Below are positions 45,755 through 57,579 of a stretch of DNA of 64,000 nucleotides, one piece after another (within the stretch, counting starts at the first letter, position 1; each line of letters opens with the position of its first letter). A program made the translations under genes and the position numbers. The DNA is taken from NCBI GenBank assembly GCA_933228895.1, contig OW121855.1:70456698-70520697 (forward strand), given 5' to 3'. The notes beneath the pieces are model-generated. The model worked only from the letters and a program-made list of their open reading frames with translations, was not told the origin of the DNA and did not search any database. The DNA is from Platycnemis pennipes. Taxonomy: Eukaryota; Arthropoda; Insecta; Odonata; Platycnemididae.

Positions 45755-46960
45755 CACAAGAAGAACGGAAGGGGACATTTGACCTATTTAAAAAATTCAA
45801 CTTAACATTTCTCTATGTAAAATATTTTTAATTTCCCTTAAACTTTTTTGCTTTGTTCATTTTGGTCTGAAACTTCATAAAACATCATTAAAATTACTCT
45901 AACATTTACCTTAATTTTTTACGAGAAGTTATACCTAGAAGAACCGCTGGGGGTCATTTGACCCCTAACTTGTTTTCGCAGTATATCTTCATATTCCTCT
46001 TGCTCTAGCCTCACAATCTTTTATGAAGATCCCTTTGCTCAGCAGTAGGGTGGCCCAGTGGTTTAGTGCTTAAGTTATGGACCAAAGGGTACCCAGTTCA
46101 ATGTTGGGTGATGCCTCTGGACATTGACAGCAAAATCCAAAATGAGTGACTTTTTCTGCACCAGATCTTTTTGGGAAACCACAAGCAGCACACAGAAAGT
46201 GAATGCCCCTCATATGAATTTCTCATTTCAATGGTATTTTTGCATGGGTAATTTCTAAAATATGCCAATTTATATTTTTATCATACTTCTGAAATCATAT
46301 TCACTCCCATGGATGTCTATCTTTATCCAGGAATGGTTTGGAGGGATTAGAGAACCAATACGAAATATTATGGACCATTGAACACATATCTTCTTTTTCG
46401 AATGGCTGTATTCATTCCTGCCCAGATTGCAAGAACACTCATCCTGGCTCTTTTTGTTCAGCGCTCCACTGCGAGACTGGGACACCGTCAGTAGTTTGTA
46501 CCATTTACCACCAAGTTCTTTACCATATACCAAAACGAATATTCAAGAGGTGGTGATGTTGAGCACATTTTGCATGCTGGTGAGTGACAGTATTGTAAAA
46601 TGTACTGTGGAGCAAGGGAAGTTTCATAATCATAATTCGTGTTTGTCAAAAGAGGATTTTCTTATAATTATCACACTGATATATGTAAAGGCTTCTTGGG
46701 ACAGCAGCACTTGCCAAGAAAAAAACAGTTGGAATAAAACCTGGGGTCAAGTATATTCTCTAGCACAATGCCTTCAGATACATTCTTGAATATAATGAAA
46801 CATTACAATTCAAATCAAGGGGGACTCATAGTTGAGTGCTAAAGGCGGATGAATTTTTTTACGGCTTCTGCACCTGAGAACAATTTTCTTGCAGATCTAG
46901 AGCATGCTCCACTGAAATGCAGGTGCCCTTTGTTGCAGTAAACTTGGAACAAACTGGACA
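45755..46960 (+). pseudogene. piggyBac element relic with partial transposase
   Basis: The left end starts after TTAA (45751-45754) with CACAAGAAGAACGGAAGGGG; a second GGGGTCATTTGACCCC motif at 45952-45967 gives the same two-motif layout as the 40244 element. Transposase codons follow from about 46550: LVSDSIVKCTVEQGK, SCLSKEDFLIIITLIYVKA (46640-46690) and MPSDTFLNIMKH (46769-46804, next frame). These resemble the N-terminal region of piggyBac transposases, where F..D.....I...SN precedes EE...FLGI and NAMSRDRF..I. Stops and frameshifts are present and no right end was found. Confidence 0.6.
46040..46125 (+). repeat. tRNA-like SINE head
   Basis: GGTGGCCCAGTGGTTTAGTG and, 30 bases on, CCCAGTTCAATGTTGGGTG correspond to tRNA D-arm (box A) and T-arm (box B) regions. 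It differs from the SINE family at 11.4-12.8 kb. No intact cloverleaf or anticodon loop can be drawn, so it is a SINE or tRNA pseudogene. Confidence 0.55.
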
Positions 46961-48260
46961 ATTTCGAAATCAAGAATAAGGTTTCATAAGTAAATCTAAC
47001 ACTTTTTAAATGCATCTCTGTACTTTAGAAAATATCCTGCTTTAAAACAAAATCAAAGCATGAGTAAATGCTATGGAAGGCATTCGCCAGAAATATTGCA
47101 CCTGATCAACTACATGGAGGTAGCCCATTCATGTAGTTTTCAATATACTGGATCCAGCCTCGATGAATAGCTCAGTACCACAGATTAATATACAGGATAG
47201 GAATGTCAACAAAGAAATTTGTTCCCTTAGTGTACGGTTTCATTCCTTTGCCGCAAGTTGTCGCTAGCATCCAGCACTGCTAGCTTTTAAGCATTGCACT
47301 GGAAGAATCTAATGAGTTCCAGAAATGACAATACGATTCCCAGGAATTTAAAACACATGCAAAGTACACCTTATCTGCTCGTAAAAATTTTTCAATTTCC
47401 ATCCACCGTGATAAAAATAAATTTTACTTAAGAAAGCGGGGGTGATTACTGCACTGATTTCACAGCTATATTTGCATTTTTGGAACAAAATATTATGCTG
47501 AATTTGAAATAATCTCAGCTTCTTTAGTCATAATTCAGAGAAGCATTTGGACATTGCTGAGGTTGGCTCTTATTCTCTCAAAGTTTCATATTGTTAAGTA
47601 TAATTAGCTCTTTGTAGGCACGCCAATTTTTTATATATTTATAGGTGCATAGGGGTTTGCAGATCCTTAAAAATCAAAGTAATTTTAACAACAGGAGATA
47701 ATACCAATGGACTGACATTTTAGTTTTAATATTTAATATCATATCACCAGAAAACTCTAGTAAAAAAGCATTTTTACCAAGTAAATTGCCATTATTTAAA
47801 TTCGAACCTTTAAGGAAAAGTTGACAGGTGCTTATTGAAATTTAATTTAAACCGTTTTGAAACCAATTATAACCAATTATAAAAAACCAACAATAAATAC
47901 CTAATAAGAACATAAGCTTGAGTTTTGTCTTCAACATGCATGATAGTGTAATTACATTACTTTGATAAAGAGTGTCCTTTTATAACTTTAAGAACCTCAT
48001 ACTTCGAGGTTCTTAAAATTATACCTCATAATACCTTACATACCTCACAATTCCTACAGGTGTCGGAATAAGGACTAGCAACTCTTAATTTTCACTTAAC
48101 TCGCACACAACAGCACCGGAGATCACTGAATTATGTACTACTTATGTACACAACTATTGTGAGAGCTCTATCATTAGCTGTTTCCTTACATAAAAATATT
48201 TAAGCAAAGCACAAGTATTCATTGAAATAATTGTTGTAAATCATGTACGATTTTTCGTTC
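46961..48260. other. Gene-free stretch with a small hairpin
   Basis: No coding sequence is supported. A stem-loop lies at 47982-48022: arms ATAACTTTAAGAACCTC and GAGGTTCTTAAAATTAT pair with one mismatch around a 7-base loop. Confidence 0.5.
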
Positions 48261-48268
48261 TTCAGAAA

Positions 48269-49010
48269 ATGAGTAAGAAAAGAACAAAGATTCTGGTGGA
48301 CATGAAGGCGCTTGCAGTTTCAGTGGTGAAGGATAGCGTTCCTCTGAAAACAGCTGCCACAAAATACAGAATCGCTAGGAATGCCCTCAGGTACCATGTT
48401 ACTGCTGAGCCAATAAAAAAATATTGGTCACCTGCCTCTTTTGGATTGTGATTAAGAGAAGGAATTATGCTGGAGAATTTTTTGGTAAGGAGAGGTAGGG
48501 ATGCTGATAACTGGTCGACTGAGAAGAAGTGTCTATACCTACTGTGAAATCAATGGAATCAAATATAATTTCATGGAAATGCCGGATTAGCTGGTAGGAA
48601 GTGGATGAAGTTATTTTTGAGTAGACATATTGATATGTCAAAGAGGAGGGTTCAGACAATGAACCAAGGTAGAGCAATGAAATTAAGATGCATGATCGTG
48701 AAATATTACTTTGAAAAGCTAAAAAGTATCATGATTGAACACGATTTTATGCAAAAACCAGGAAATATTTACAACATTAATGAAAAAGCATGCCCAAAAG
48801 AAATCCTGAACTGGAGATGCAAACCAGCCAAGTAGGTGGTAGGAAAATGCCTTCCTATAAAAAAGAGCATCGGTATTGCACCATCTGCAGAGGACAGGGT
48901 GGCCAATATGAGGCTGAGAAACATTTACAAACAGTATGTCCATGAAGAATGTGAACATATAGATGCTAAATTTCATGGAATTTTCTTTTGTCCTGAATGC
49001 GATGACTAGT
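48269..49010 (+). pseudogene. pogo/Tigger-like transposase relic
   Basis: It opens with MSKKRTKILVDMKALAVSVV followed by VPLKTAATKYRIARNALRYH, the psq-type helix-turn-helix used by pogo/Tigger/jerky transposases. Further in (48590-48840) come AGRKWMKLFLSRHIDMSKRR, YYFEKLKSIMIEHDF and KPGNIYNINEKACPKE; the last resembles the IYN.DE box with the first catalytic D changed to N. Several stops separate the pieces, and the DDE core beyond is only weakly traceable. No CAGT-type terminal repeats were found next to it. Confidence 0.7.
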
Positions 49011-49326
49011 AAAATATTTTCAAGTGCTCTCATAAGCCCTTTATTTTGAAATTATTGCTTTCTTTTGCGTAAGTAAAACTTATTTCATTTCAGCTTCGGA
49101 CTCATTTTTTGCTTTTAAACTTATGAACCACACACTGTTGGAATTAGAAGCATAGCTGTGTCAGAATTTGGACCATGGGGTCTAAATGCCTACATTTTTA
49201 CATCCTTTATTCAAACTGTACTTGCTAATAAACACTAACTAAATCATGCTAACTGGCTACTAAACAATGAAACAATTCATTACTCACTGATGTTTTCACA
49301 TGCAAACAATGCATCAAGAAAAAATT

Positions 49327-50050
49327 GTAGCAATGCTAGGTAGTAGCGACAACTGGTGGCGAAACTTGTGGCATTTTTTGATGCCTCCCCTCTCCCCTCA
49401 TTGGATATAACCCCTCGGCGGACTAATTACCCTCCGGACTTAGCCGAAGGACTTGCACGACAGGCAGAGCCAACGACGCCAACAATGCCTACAATTCCAA
49501 AATGCATCGATTTCGTCTGCATTGTTTCGTCTGCTCGTTTCAGCAGCTCCTTTCAGCCACTCCTTTCCCTCTCCACATCCGCTCTCACTTATATAGCCCC
49601 CAGAGCATGGAAGAAGACAAGAAGTTAGGCCATCGTACACGCCGTTATTTGGTATTCCCCCGCCAGAGTCAAAAAAGAGTTCCTGATGCTCCAATTATAA
49701 GCTTCCACCTCGCCCTCTTCACCCATACCATTTTCCCTCCCCTCAATTTGTACCTATCGACGAATTCCATGTTAAACCCCATTACACTTTGACCTTGCCG
49801 AAAATACCCCCTCCTTATGCCAGAGAATACCTCCCCTCTCACGCCCTCTGTTTGAGTCGAGACGGCAACGAGAACACTTCTTGTCTACGTCGGCGGAGAC
49901 TTGGGTGATTCTCGAGTTTCCTTAGGGCCATGGACTATTGGTGCAAGTTATTAGCATTTCCCTGAATTGGGAAGAGTATTTCAATTTTGTTGGTTTGTAC
50001 TTTGTCTTTTGTTGTTGAAATACAGTGTTTGATTAGTTAGATTCTCATAC
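49327..50050 (+). other. GC-richer segment, possible solo LTR
   Basis: This segment differs in composition from its surroundings. It starts TGTAGCAATGCTAGGTAGTA, has a TATA-like CTTATATAGCCCC near 49590, and AATACAGTG near 50020. This could be a BEL/Pao- or gypsy-type solo LTR, but I find no second copy, no target duplication and no coding sequence. The open stretches are low complexity. Confidence 0.3.
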
Positions 50051-50455
50051 TTCTGTTCTTTGTTCTATATTTGACCTCATTTTGCTCATCCGTTTTTGGA
50101 AAGAATTTTGTCCCCTGGACAAGCGTTTCTCGTGAACTCCAGTTCTCTTTCGGAAAACGCTGCACACTGAAACCATACACGAATGGTACACGTTTGCTAT
50201 AAGGCTATAGCAATAAGCTTCAGGCGGCTGCTCAGTACTCTACAAGAAAACAAAAAATTCTGAACTGAGTCATGAAAAGATGACAAAAAAAATAAGTTGA
50301 AAAGGCGTGAGGAATCTTTTTTGATGCCACCTCCACCATCTAGCACCAATCAAACAGGCCAAACTTCATTAGAGACCACTTTCACGTCCCTATTAAGAGC
50401 ACAAAAATGAATAAGGCGTCAAATATCTCCAAACTGTCTAAACCATAGCATCCCA

Positions 50456-53372
50456 CCCCAGTGAAAAAACTGTTTAGAATTTTTATACAGGCTCTATACA
50501 ATGTATACATTCTGTACACATTGTATAGGGTGTATACAGTTGTGCATTGTATACCCCGTATACAATGTGTACATTCTGTATAAAGATTGTACACAAAATG
50601 TATACATTTTATAGTTCATACAAATTGTGTAAAACTTACACAGTGTATACGATGTCTATGCAATGTATACAAGGTATACACTATATACAAATTGTATACT
50701 TAGATACATTTTTTACAATATGTAAAAATGGTATTTTTTGTTCAAAATGCATAAAGTTTTTAGAAAGTTGCTCCAGTTTTCGTGGATAAATGGTTTAGCT
50801 TCATATAAATGCCCATTTGCAATTCATGCCAATAATGATGCATAAGTTATAAAGGTATGTACGAAACTTCGTTGCGATATGTGCATGTTTTTTTAATAAA
50901 CAGTGGCAGCGACAGATTGTGCCCTTTCGTTAACTCCATGGATCGTTTTACTCAATTTGAAATTCATTTCATTGAAATTATACAGTCACAACAGCAGACC
51001 TATGAAAACATGACATTGGTTATGTACGATTTCTCATTAAAGTTAATCGGTGAGTCAATTTCATGAGTAGCAGTACTGTTTCAATCACACTATCCCCTGT
51101 ACACTGTCAATAGGTTCTAAGTGATAGGTACTGAAGCAATAAAAGTCTAATTTACCTCGCCTAGCATGAAAAGACTATCAATCATATATACAGTAAAACC
51201 TCGCTTTTACGTCCCCGCAATTTACGTTTTCCCGCCATTAACGCCTTTTTCTTCATGTCCTAATAATGTCCATATATCCGCAATGTAACGTCTTCCCTTT
51301 ATTCACGCTAGCAAATTTTTGAATGGTTCGCCATTTACGTTTTACGAGAAGATTTTGCCGTGATTGTCGTCCTGGTTGCATAACTAGTGGTTGGACTCAA
51401 CGCTCCGTGAAAGACGAAGTAAAAACTCATGCAGTAAGTTACCACTATGAAAGAGAAATAAAATTTGCCCAGATATACCACCAGTTATCGTGACCTCGCT
51501 CATCTGTGCAATTGTAATGCCGCGAGGGATTACAGTACACGTACGTCGTTTTTCTCGCGATTGTTGTTCAGGTTGCATAACTCGCGGGATGGCTGATGCT
51601 ATCGCATTGGTGATGAAATTTTTCATTTATTTAAGAAGTGTATGCTTTTCAGCATTTGCGGTCTTGTCTTTCTTTTTTGGAGGCATTAATACAGATTTTA
51701 AAAAATCTTCAGCCAAATTTCATCCTCATATATCCTACGAACACGCCCGTAAAATCATCTCATTCTTCTCTAGCTCGATTCTTAAGTAGCTTTGATAGAA
51801 TATCACTATAGTCTCCACACCTTCTTTTCTCATAATATTTACCCCAACTTACTAGCATGGTTGGATCAAGATTCCTGGCCTCAGTTCATCCTTATCTATG
51901 TCATTCTCCTCTTCTATTCCCAAGTTCCCTTGCCTATCATTAATGCCATGCAGTTCTTTTCACATTTTCCTTACCCCTATGCTGAATCTCGTTAAGTTCT
52001 ATCAGCAGCTCTCCTGACTTAACAGTAATGAACAGTGTCTTGACCACTCTAGTGTCTACTACACCATCCCCCCCCCCCCCTGCATCCTTTCTCAACTGCT
52101 TGCTGTTCTGCATCTTCCCTCATACACCTGTAAACTAATTCCTGATATTCTCTCCAATTTACAACTGTACAATTTTTTCACACTCTTCCTAATCTTGGCC
52201 CAACCATATGTAATCTAGTTAATATATCTCCCCATGTCCCCATGCATTTCAAATAAGAGATTTTGGCATTATTAAAGAGGTTTTGTTGGAACTATATTTC
52301 AATTTTAAACTTGTCATTCAATGAAAGCAAGAATTAGGCAGGCAAAATCAAGAAGCAAGGAGTTATTATTTCAGGCATAACTTTCATATAAAATTGCATA
52401 CCCTCAAATTACACTTTCCCACGATTTACACTTTTTTCTCTAGTTCCCCTCAAAAGTGTAAAAGAGGGGTTTTACTGTAGTTGAATATCAACCAAACTTA
52501 TTTTTGTCCATGAAACGGATATCGGGGAAACGTTACAAGATCAGAAATCACCGCAGTATAAGTCTTTTAAAGTTACCAATCTTAAGTACAATGATGCCAA
52601 CGAGTGCTATATAAGCAGCCATCCTACGGCTTCATCATCAATAAGGTGGCATCAATCAGTAGGAACACTGATGTAGGCAGGATTTACAGTATATTCATGA
52701 AGTGGGTAGGCGAAATTATCAAGAATGAGATACTGGATAATGTTAAAGTGGTCGTAATCTCTATCGTAGGGCGTGTGGCGATGGAAGTGGGGGTAGGGGG
52801 GCATTCAACCACCCCCCCTCCCCCCCAAGAATTTGCCCCAGGACCTTGAGAAATGAGTCTTCATTAATAAAAATAAAATTTCACTTGTTTCCAGCTGGCC
52901 TTTTCCCTTCTGACGCATATTCTACCACCTTCGTATGCACTTTTAGTGGAATTCTAGTCTACCCCCTCCTATCCACAAAAATAATGCGGGCCCTTTTCAT
53001 AGGAGCTGGGCCCTTTTCAAGGTTGGCCCTTCGCAGCGAAAATAGTTCTTACGCTCATGTCGTAGTACTAACATTACCTGAACTATCTGTTCGTTTTTGT
53101 TACTGTATACACTGTGTACAAATTGTATACATACACTGTGTACAAATTGTATACATACACTGTACAAATTGTATAAACTGTGTACAAATTGTATACATTG
53201 TGTACAACTGTATACATTCTGTGTATATTGTATACTTATAATTTTGTGAACAAATTGTATACAATTTGTGCACAACAAAATTTGTACATATTGTGCACTA
53301 ATTGTGAAAAATTTGTATACATGGCTGCCCCTATACAATGTGTAAAATTTGTATACAATTTTTTCACTGGGG
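50456..53372. mobile_element. DNA element with CCCCAGTG ends and GTATAC palindrome arrays
   Basis: The left end is CCCCAGTGAAAAAACTGTTT and the inward right end CCCCAGTGAAAAAATTGTAT. Each is followed by a dense zone of imperfect monomers built on TGTATACAATTTGTATACA (50490-50705; 53100-53360). The 2917-bp element contains a nested pogo-like element (51191-52477) and no recognisable transposase. Target duplications were not identified. The zone at 53100-53180 has near-tandem units of about 24 bp. Confidence 0.65.
51191..52477. mobile_element. pogo/Tigger-like non-autonomous element (1287 bp)
   Basis: TA flanks both ends (51189-51190, 52478-52479). The ends are CAGTAAAACCTCGCTTTTAC and, inward from the right, CAGTAAAACCCCTCTTTTAC, the classic pogo/Tigger pattern. 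Inside are repeated short motifs (TTTACG, ATTTACAC). Two related blocks, near 51357-51400 and 51555-51600, share GGTTGCATAACT, suggesting internal duplication. I find no transposase codons. Confidence 0.85.
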
Positions 53373-53374
53373 CA

Positions 53375-54285
53375 TATTTGGTTTCAATTAAAAAAATATT
53401 CAGTGGAATGTGCGCCAAAAAAAGAACCATGTGTCCAAAATGTGATTATAAGTTATTTTTTTAAATTTTTATATCAGTGAATCTCAAACCATCAAAATAT
53501 TCTCATAAAACTTTCAAGTGAAACTTTAATAACTATAAATAATTGCAATTGTGTGATTATATTGTAAATAAATCCATTGAAACTTGATGACCATTGAAAA
53601 TAAATTAAATGATTTACATAGATAATTGATAATTTTCTATTTATAACCATTGGAATATATTATAAAATGCTTAATGGAATTAGTATAGCATAAACATCAA
53701 CATCACTACCAGAAAACAATCCATGGGAATGCATAAAAGCTTATAATTTGAGAACACAAAGTACAGGAGTTTCACTCTACTTCATTTGACCCCTTGCCGT
53801 CCTTAAAGGTAGAGTGAAACTCCTATCCTCCTGCTGTTAACATCGATGCTATGCAAGATATCCATGTGAAATCAATAGGATTATATTAAGAGAGCATGAT
53901 TTGTATTATGGTGTGCTGACAACTGGATTGCTCCCACTGCCAGATTTTTGTTAAATTCTTTCTAGGAAATCATTTCTCAACTACAAAAAAGCAATTTAAA
54001 TACACGGTGGTTTTAATCACCCTCATTTACATAAGACTTTCCCTGAATTTTTGCTGACAGAGCACACACGTTTGTTGCACACTTCCCCATGAGGGGTACA
54101 GAGAGAGAGAACAACTGCATAGGCCACAGCAAGGTGGAGCCCCCTCCTCCATGAAGAGAAACAAGTGGGTCTGAGCACATTGCTTTATCATCAACCCTGT
54201 GATGATAACTTCCTCTCTCAGACACATCCTGATGGAACAAGGGAATGGTGAAGTCATGGGTTTCATATTTCCCATCATATTCACT
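53375..54285. other. Gene-free stretch with a perfect hairpin
   Basis: AGGAGTTTCACTCTAC at about 53765 is perfectly complementary to GTAGAGTGAAACTCCT about 28 bases on. No coding sequence is supported in the stretch. Confidence 0.5.
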
Positions 54286-54334
54286 GTGGCCTAAAGGTTA
54301 CAGTTTTCCCTGGCATTGTTTCACAACGTAGATC
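54286..54334 (+). repeat. Left half of the dispersed repeat disrupted by Harbinger
   Basis: CACTGTGGCCTAAAGGTTAC is shared with 45073-45092. The right half resumes at 58995 (GTACAAGGGTTGTAGTTAAC). Confidence 0.75.
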
Positions 54335-54491
54335 TAAAGGTGGGATTCCTAAGCCGCGCGGCTGAGTCATGTGAAGAACTACGCATGCGCAGTGGAAAGT
54401 CCGCTCGAGTCGCGCGGCTCTGGCCGCCTGGTATACATAGGAGTGTAGCCGCCGCGACTCGTAACTATTCTGCTGTCGATTTTCAGCTCAA

Positions 54492-54639
54492 ATGGCTTTC
54501 TTCAGCGGTGAAGATGGAATGCTGTGTGAATTGGTGGGACAGCATCCTTGCCTATACGATCTGAAGAACAAACACTACAAAGATCATAACGTTCGTGAAA
54601 ATGTTTGGGAAGAAATAGGTGAAAAAATTGGAAAATCAG
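54492..54639 (+). CDS. Harbinger MADF-BESS partner protein, exon 1
   Basis: From ATG at 54492 to donor CAG|GTAAGA (54639/54640), ending in phase 1. It encodes MAFFSGEDGMLCELVGQHPC, then LYDLKNKHYKDHNVRENVWE, the first half of a MADF (Myb/SANT-like) domain, where L..V..HP.LYD and N.W..I are conserved. In Harbingers this protein binds the transposon ends and carries the transposase into the nucleus. The next exon lies 2.4 kb away because the transposase 3' exon and a Helitron occupy the intron. Confidence 0.85.
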
Positions 54640-54896
54640 GTAAGAAAAAAGTTTTATATTGAATAAACATATTTTATTGCAGTTTTATCACATGCGTTTT
54701 ATTGTAGTTTCTACATAAAACATATTTTATGCATATTTTGTATATTTACATTTTGTGCAGTTTTTTCATTTTCTTTATGTACAAAACATTTCAACCAGAA
54801 ATCGCAGTTGAATTCAGAGTTGTCTTTGTTGCACTTTGTCCAACGTGCGTCCGTTTATGGTGTCGAGATCGCTCCGCTATCTCTTTTATATTATGA

Positions 54897-56008
54897 CAAG
54901 CTGACCCGGCCACGCGTTGCTGTGGCTCAATCTGGTTAAATGGAAAGCGCACGTGTATAGTATGTTTAATTTCACAATTCTTATGGGTATACAATATATC
55001 TCAGCTGATCGATTGTTTTGCAGCTGGACACGCATATTTGTATATAATTTTAACGTCTTTACATGTCGTCACAAAGTAGAATATTTCAGGCAAGCATTTA
55101 TTTCATCCGCTAGTGTCAATCGAGGAATTACAGGTAATGTTTACCTGAAATGTCGTGCAAGCAATATTAATGCGTTCTCAAATGGTCTCAGGATTCCACG
55201 GAAATCTTGCAATGATCGATCCAGAGCCTCGAGCGATGCTTTGTGCACCATTGTGCATTCATCCCAAGCAATAAGTTGGCATTTCTGAAATATTTGTCCC
55301 ATGCCGGATGATTTGAATATGTTGCACATGAGTGTTTCAATGAATTGCAAATTCAAGTGGATGCACATCCCGTCTCCAGATATTGTATTCTCGATATTGT
55401 ACAAACGTTCATGGAGTGAACAAAACAACTAACCAAAGCTTCATGGAAATTGGATGAATGTTGTGGTAATGCACGAGGTTATCAATATTGTATCGATACA
55501 GTATCGATATTGTAATGATACTATATAAAACTTTGATAAAAAAACACCTAAATAATTTCACCTCAATTTTGTATCAACAATGTATCGATGTATCCATATT
55601 TTATCGATATTATATCGATACAGTATCGACATTGAATTATCGATTTTGTAGAAACCTTCGCGGAGCGTACTCAATAACTTTCCAAAGTTTCATGGCGATC
55701 CGATGAATGGTGTAGTAATGCATAAAGGACAAACACATTATATACATTTGATACCGTATCGATATTGCAACGATACATTCCTTTTAAAAAACTAAATAAT
55801 TTCACCTCAATTTTGTATCAATAATGTATCGATTTATCGATACTGTAGCGATACTATATCGATAAAGTATCGATATTGAAATATCGATATCATAGTCCTC
55901 TTTTCGGGAATGTACTCAACAACTTCCCAAAGTTTCATGGCGATCCGATGAATGGTGTAGTAATGCATAAAGGACACATACACACACATTCATTTTTATA
56001 TATATAGA
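54897..56008 (-). mobile_element. Helitron fragment with helicase remnant
   Basis: On the minus strand it starts A|TCTATATATATAAAAATG (56008 down) and ends with a hairpin (GCCACAGCAACGCGTGGC), then CGGGTCAGCTTG|T at 54897: a TC start, a 3' hairpin and a CTRR-like end between A and T. The minus-strand frame 55141-55428 holds FQKCQLIAWDECTMVHKASL and LEALDRSLQDFR then ALILLA, motifs of Helitron PIF1-type helicases (the DEC.M Walker B region). The rest of Rep/helicase is gone. The middle (55480-55890) is filled with ATCGATA palindromes. Non-autonomous derivative. Confidence 0.7.
55470..55895. repeat. ATCGATA palindrome cluster in the Helitron
   Basis: More than a dozen copies of TATCGATA and close variants occur in two related blocks (55480-55640 and 55745-55880), each followed by a similar AACTTTCCAAAGTTTCATGG or CAACTTCCCAAAGTTTCATG. 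This indicates an internal tandem duplication of about 230-250 bp. Confidence 0.75.
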
Positions 56009-56025
56009 TAGGTCAACTAGGACAT

Positions 56026-56948
56026 TCACCTGTCAGTTTTCCGCGCTTGCTCTTGCTGCCACTGTAGAGATCCCTCAGGGCTGTTAAAATAATTTTTAAA
56101 GTCATCTCTCACCCTAAATCCTTCCACATTAGCAAAACCACCATGCCTTGCTAAAGGAATCATATTTTCCGTAGGCTCTGAAAGTGAAGCTTCCAAATTT
56201 TGGGACATCCTATCGGCATGCTTGAGATAGGCATCTCGAAGAAGGATATGTAAAGAGCATGATGTCATGATGAGGGAATCCACTGTTTTCGGATTGATTG
56301 CCAGGGGAGTATAGGATACCCTGAAAATTTGACTCAACAAGGCGAAGCTATTTTCGGACACTCTTCCCGCCCGAGACAACATGTAATTGAAATTCCCTTT
56401 TTCACATCTTCTCTGGGTTGCGGTTTTGTGAAAGGCTTCATCATGTTCTCCCCCAAAGGAAATGCCTCATCACCGACGATCACATGAGGAGTTACAATGT
56501 CCGAACCAGGGAGTGGAGCATGGGGAGGGAAGAAATTTGCGTCTTTCACTAATCGTCCCATCTCTGATTTTCCAAGATTCCACTATCTCCTTCCTTTCCG
56601 TAAGACCCTATGTCTACCATGACAAACTTATAATTTGCATCCACAGCAGCAAGGAGTACAATAGAGAAGAAGTCTTTATAGTTGAAGAAAAGTGATCCGG
56701 TTTTAGCAGGGCAAAATACCCTCACATATTTGCCGTCGATTGCGGAAACACAATTTGGATACTGCCACTGCTCCCAAAATTCCTTAGTTATTTCCTTCAG
56801 CATTTCTTGATTTGGCTGCGGCAAGAGAATTGGAGGAAGTTTTTTAGCCAAAATATTCAGAACATTTTTCACAATTCAGCTTATGTAGCTTTCCGATATA
56901 CGAAAGGCAAATGCCATCGATCTGAAATACTCTCCAGTGGCCATGAAT
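56026..56948 (-). pseudogene. HARBI1-like transposase, exon 2 (catalytic part)
   Basis: The acceptor TTTATTTCAG precedes 56948, joining in phase 2 to exon 1. The codons give FMATGEYFRSMAFAFRISES, YPNCVSAIDGKYVRVFCPA (first Asp), SLFFNYKDFFSIVLLAAVDA, MVDIGSYG..GDSG (second Asp region), HVIVGDEAFPLGENMMKPF (acidic third site) and LSRAGRVSENSFALLSQIFR, ending QARKTDR at 56026. This is the full motif order of a Harbinger DDE nuclease. Lesions: a TGA at 56878-56876 and two 1-nt frameshifts, near 56574 and 56426. Both frameshifts lie in short homopolymers. Confidence 0.85.
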
Positions 56949-57039
56949 CTGAAATAAAATATGTACATGAATATTTGCCTTCTAACAACTTCTAGTAATT
57001 TCATTTTTTCTATCAAAAATTAATTATTTCATGTTTCAG

Positions 57040-57200
57040 CTGATAGCTGCAAAAAGAGATGGAAAAACATCAAACACACCTACAACAGGAACAAAAGGGA
57101 TAGAAAATTAGGAACTGGCTCCTCAGCAAAAGCTAAGCCAACTAAATGGGTGCTTAGTGATATGCTAACTTTTTTTAGAAAATGTTAGTCTAGAAAGAGA
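57040..57200 (+). CDS. MADF-BESS partner, exon 2 (one frameshift)
   Basis: The acceptor TTTCAG|CTGAT fits phase 1 of exon 1. It encodes ADSCKKRWKNIKHTYNRNKR, the second half of the MADF domain, then PTKWVLSDMLTFF. A run of seven T at 57169-57175 breaks the frame; with six it would continue to the strong donor GA|GTGAGTG (57200/57201) in phase 2, which matches exon 3. So either this copy has one base inserted or the run is an assembly error. Confidence 0.8.
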
Positions 57201-57311
57201 GTGAGTGTGCAGATCTCAAATTCACTGTTAAAATTATTTGTATCTTCAAATGGATGATATTTAAAATAAATAATATCAATTAATTTTAATATTGATAATA
57301 TAATGTATTAG

Positions 57312-57494
57312 GTCTGTAACCAATATGCAAACAGAGGATGGCGCTATAGACGATACAGACAAGAAGAAAAACGATACATGTGAAAATGAAAGTAAAGAGG
57401 TAATAGATAAAGCTGAGACTTCGGAGCCACGATATATCGGCAAAAAAAGAGTGAAAAAAGGCGATGAAAGAATGTTCCATATGTTTGAGGAGAG
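57312..57494 (+). CDS. MADF-BESS partner, exon 3
   Basis: The acceptor TATTAG|GTCTG at 57311/57312 takes phase 2 from exon 2, and the donor AG|GTAAAG at 57494/57495 leaves in phase 2. It encodes a hydrophilic, acidic and lysine-rich linker (TEDGAIDDTDKKKND ... YIGKKRVKKGDERMFHMFEE) between the MADF and BESS parts. Open throughout. Confidence 0.75.
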
Positions 57495-57579
57495 GTAAAG
57501 ATAATATTTTGAGCTTTCTTTATAAAATGTTTTTGCAATAATATATTGAACTATGTGAATACATGTATTTATTTTATAG

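Noticed and set aside
46040..46125. A functional tRNA gene.
   Set aside because: Acceptor and anticodon stems cannot be paired; only box A- and box B-like parts remain.
49440..49694. Minus-strand 84-codon frame as a Gag remnant.
   Set aside because: Has Cys residues but no CCHC knuckle spacing; the opposite strand is equally open, so composition explains it.
53100..53180. Short direct repeats of about 24 bp, considered as a CRISPR-like array.
   Set aside because: Units are degenerate palindromes without unique equal-length spacers and belong to the end of a DNA transposon in a eukaryotic genome.
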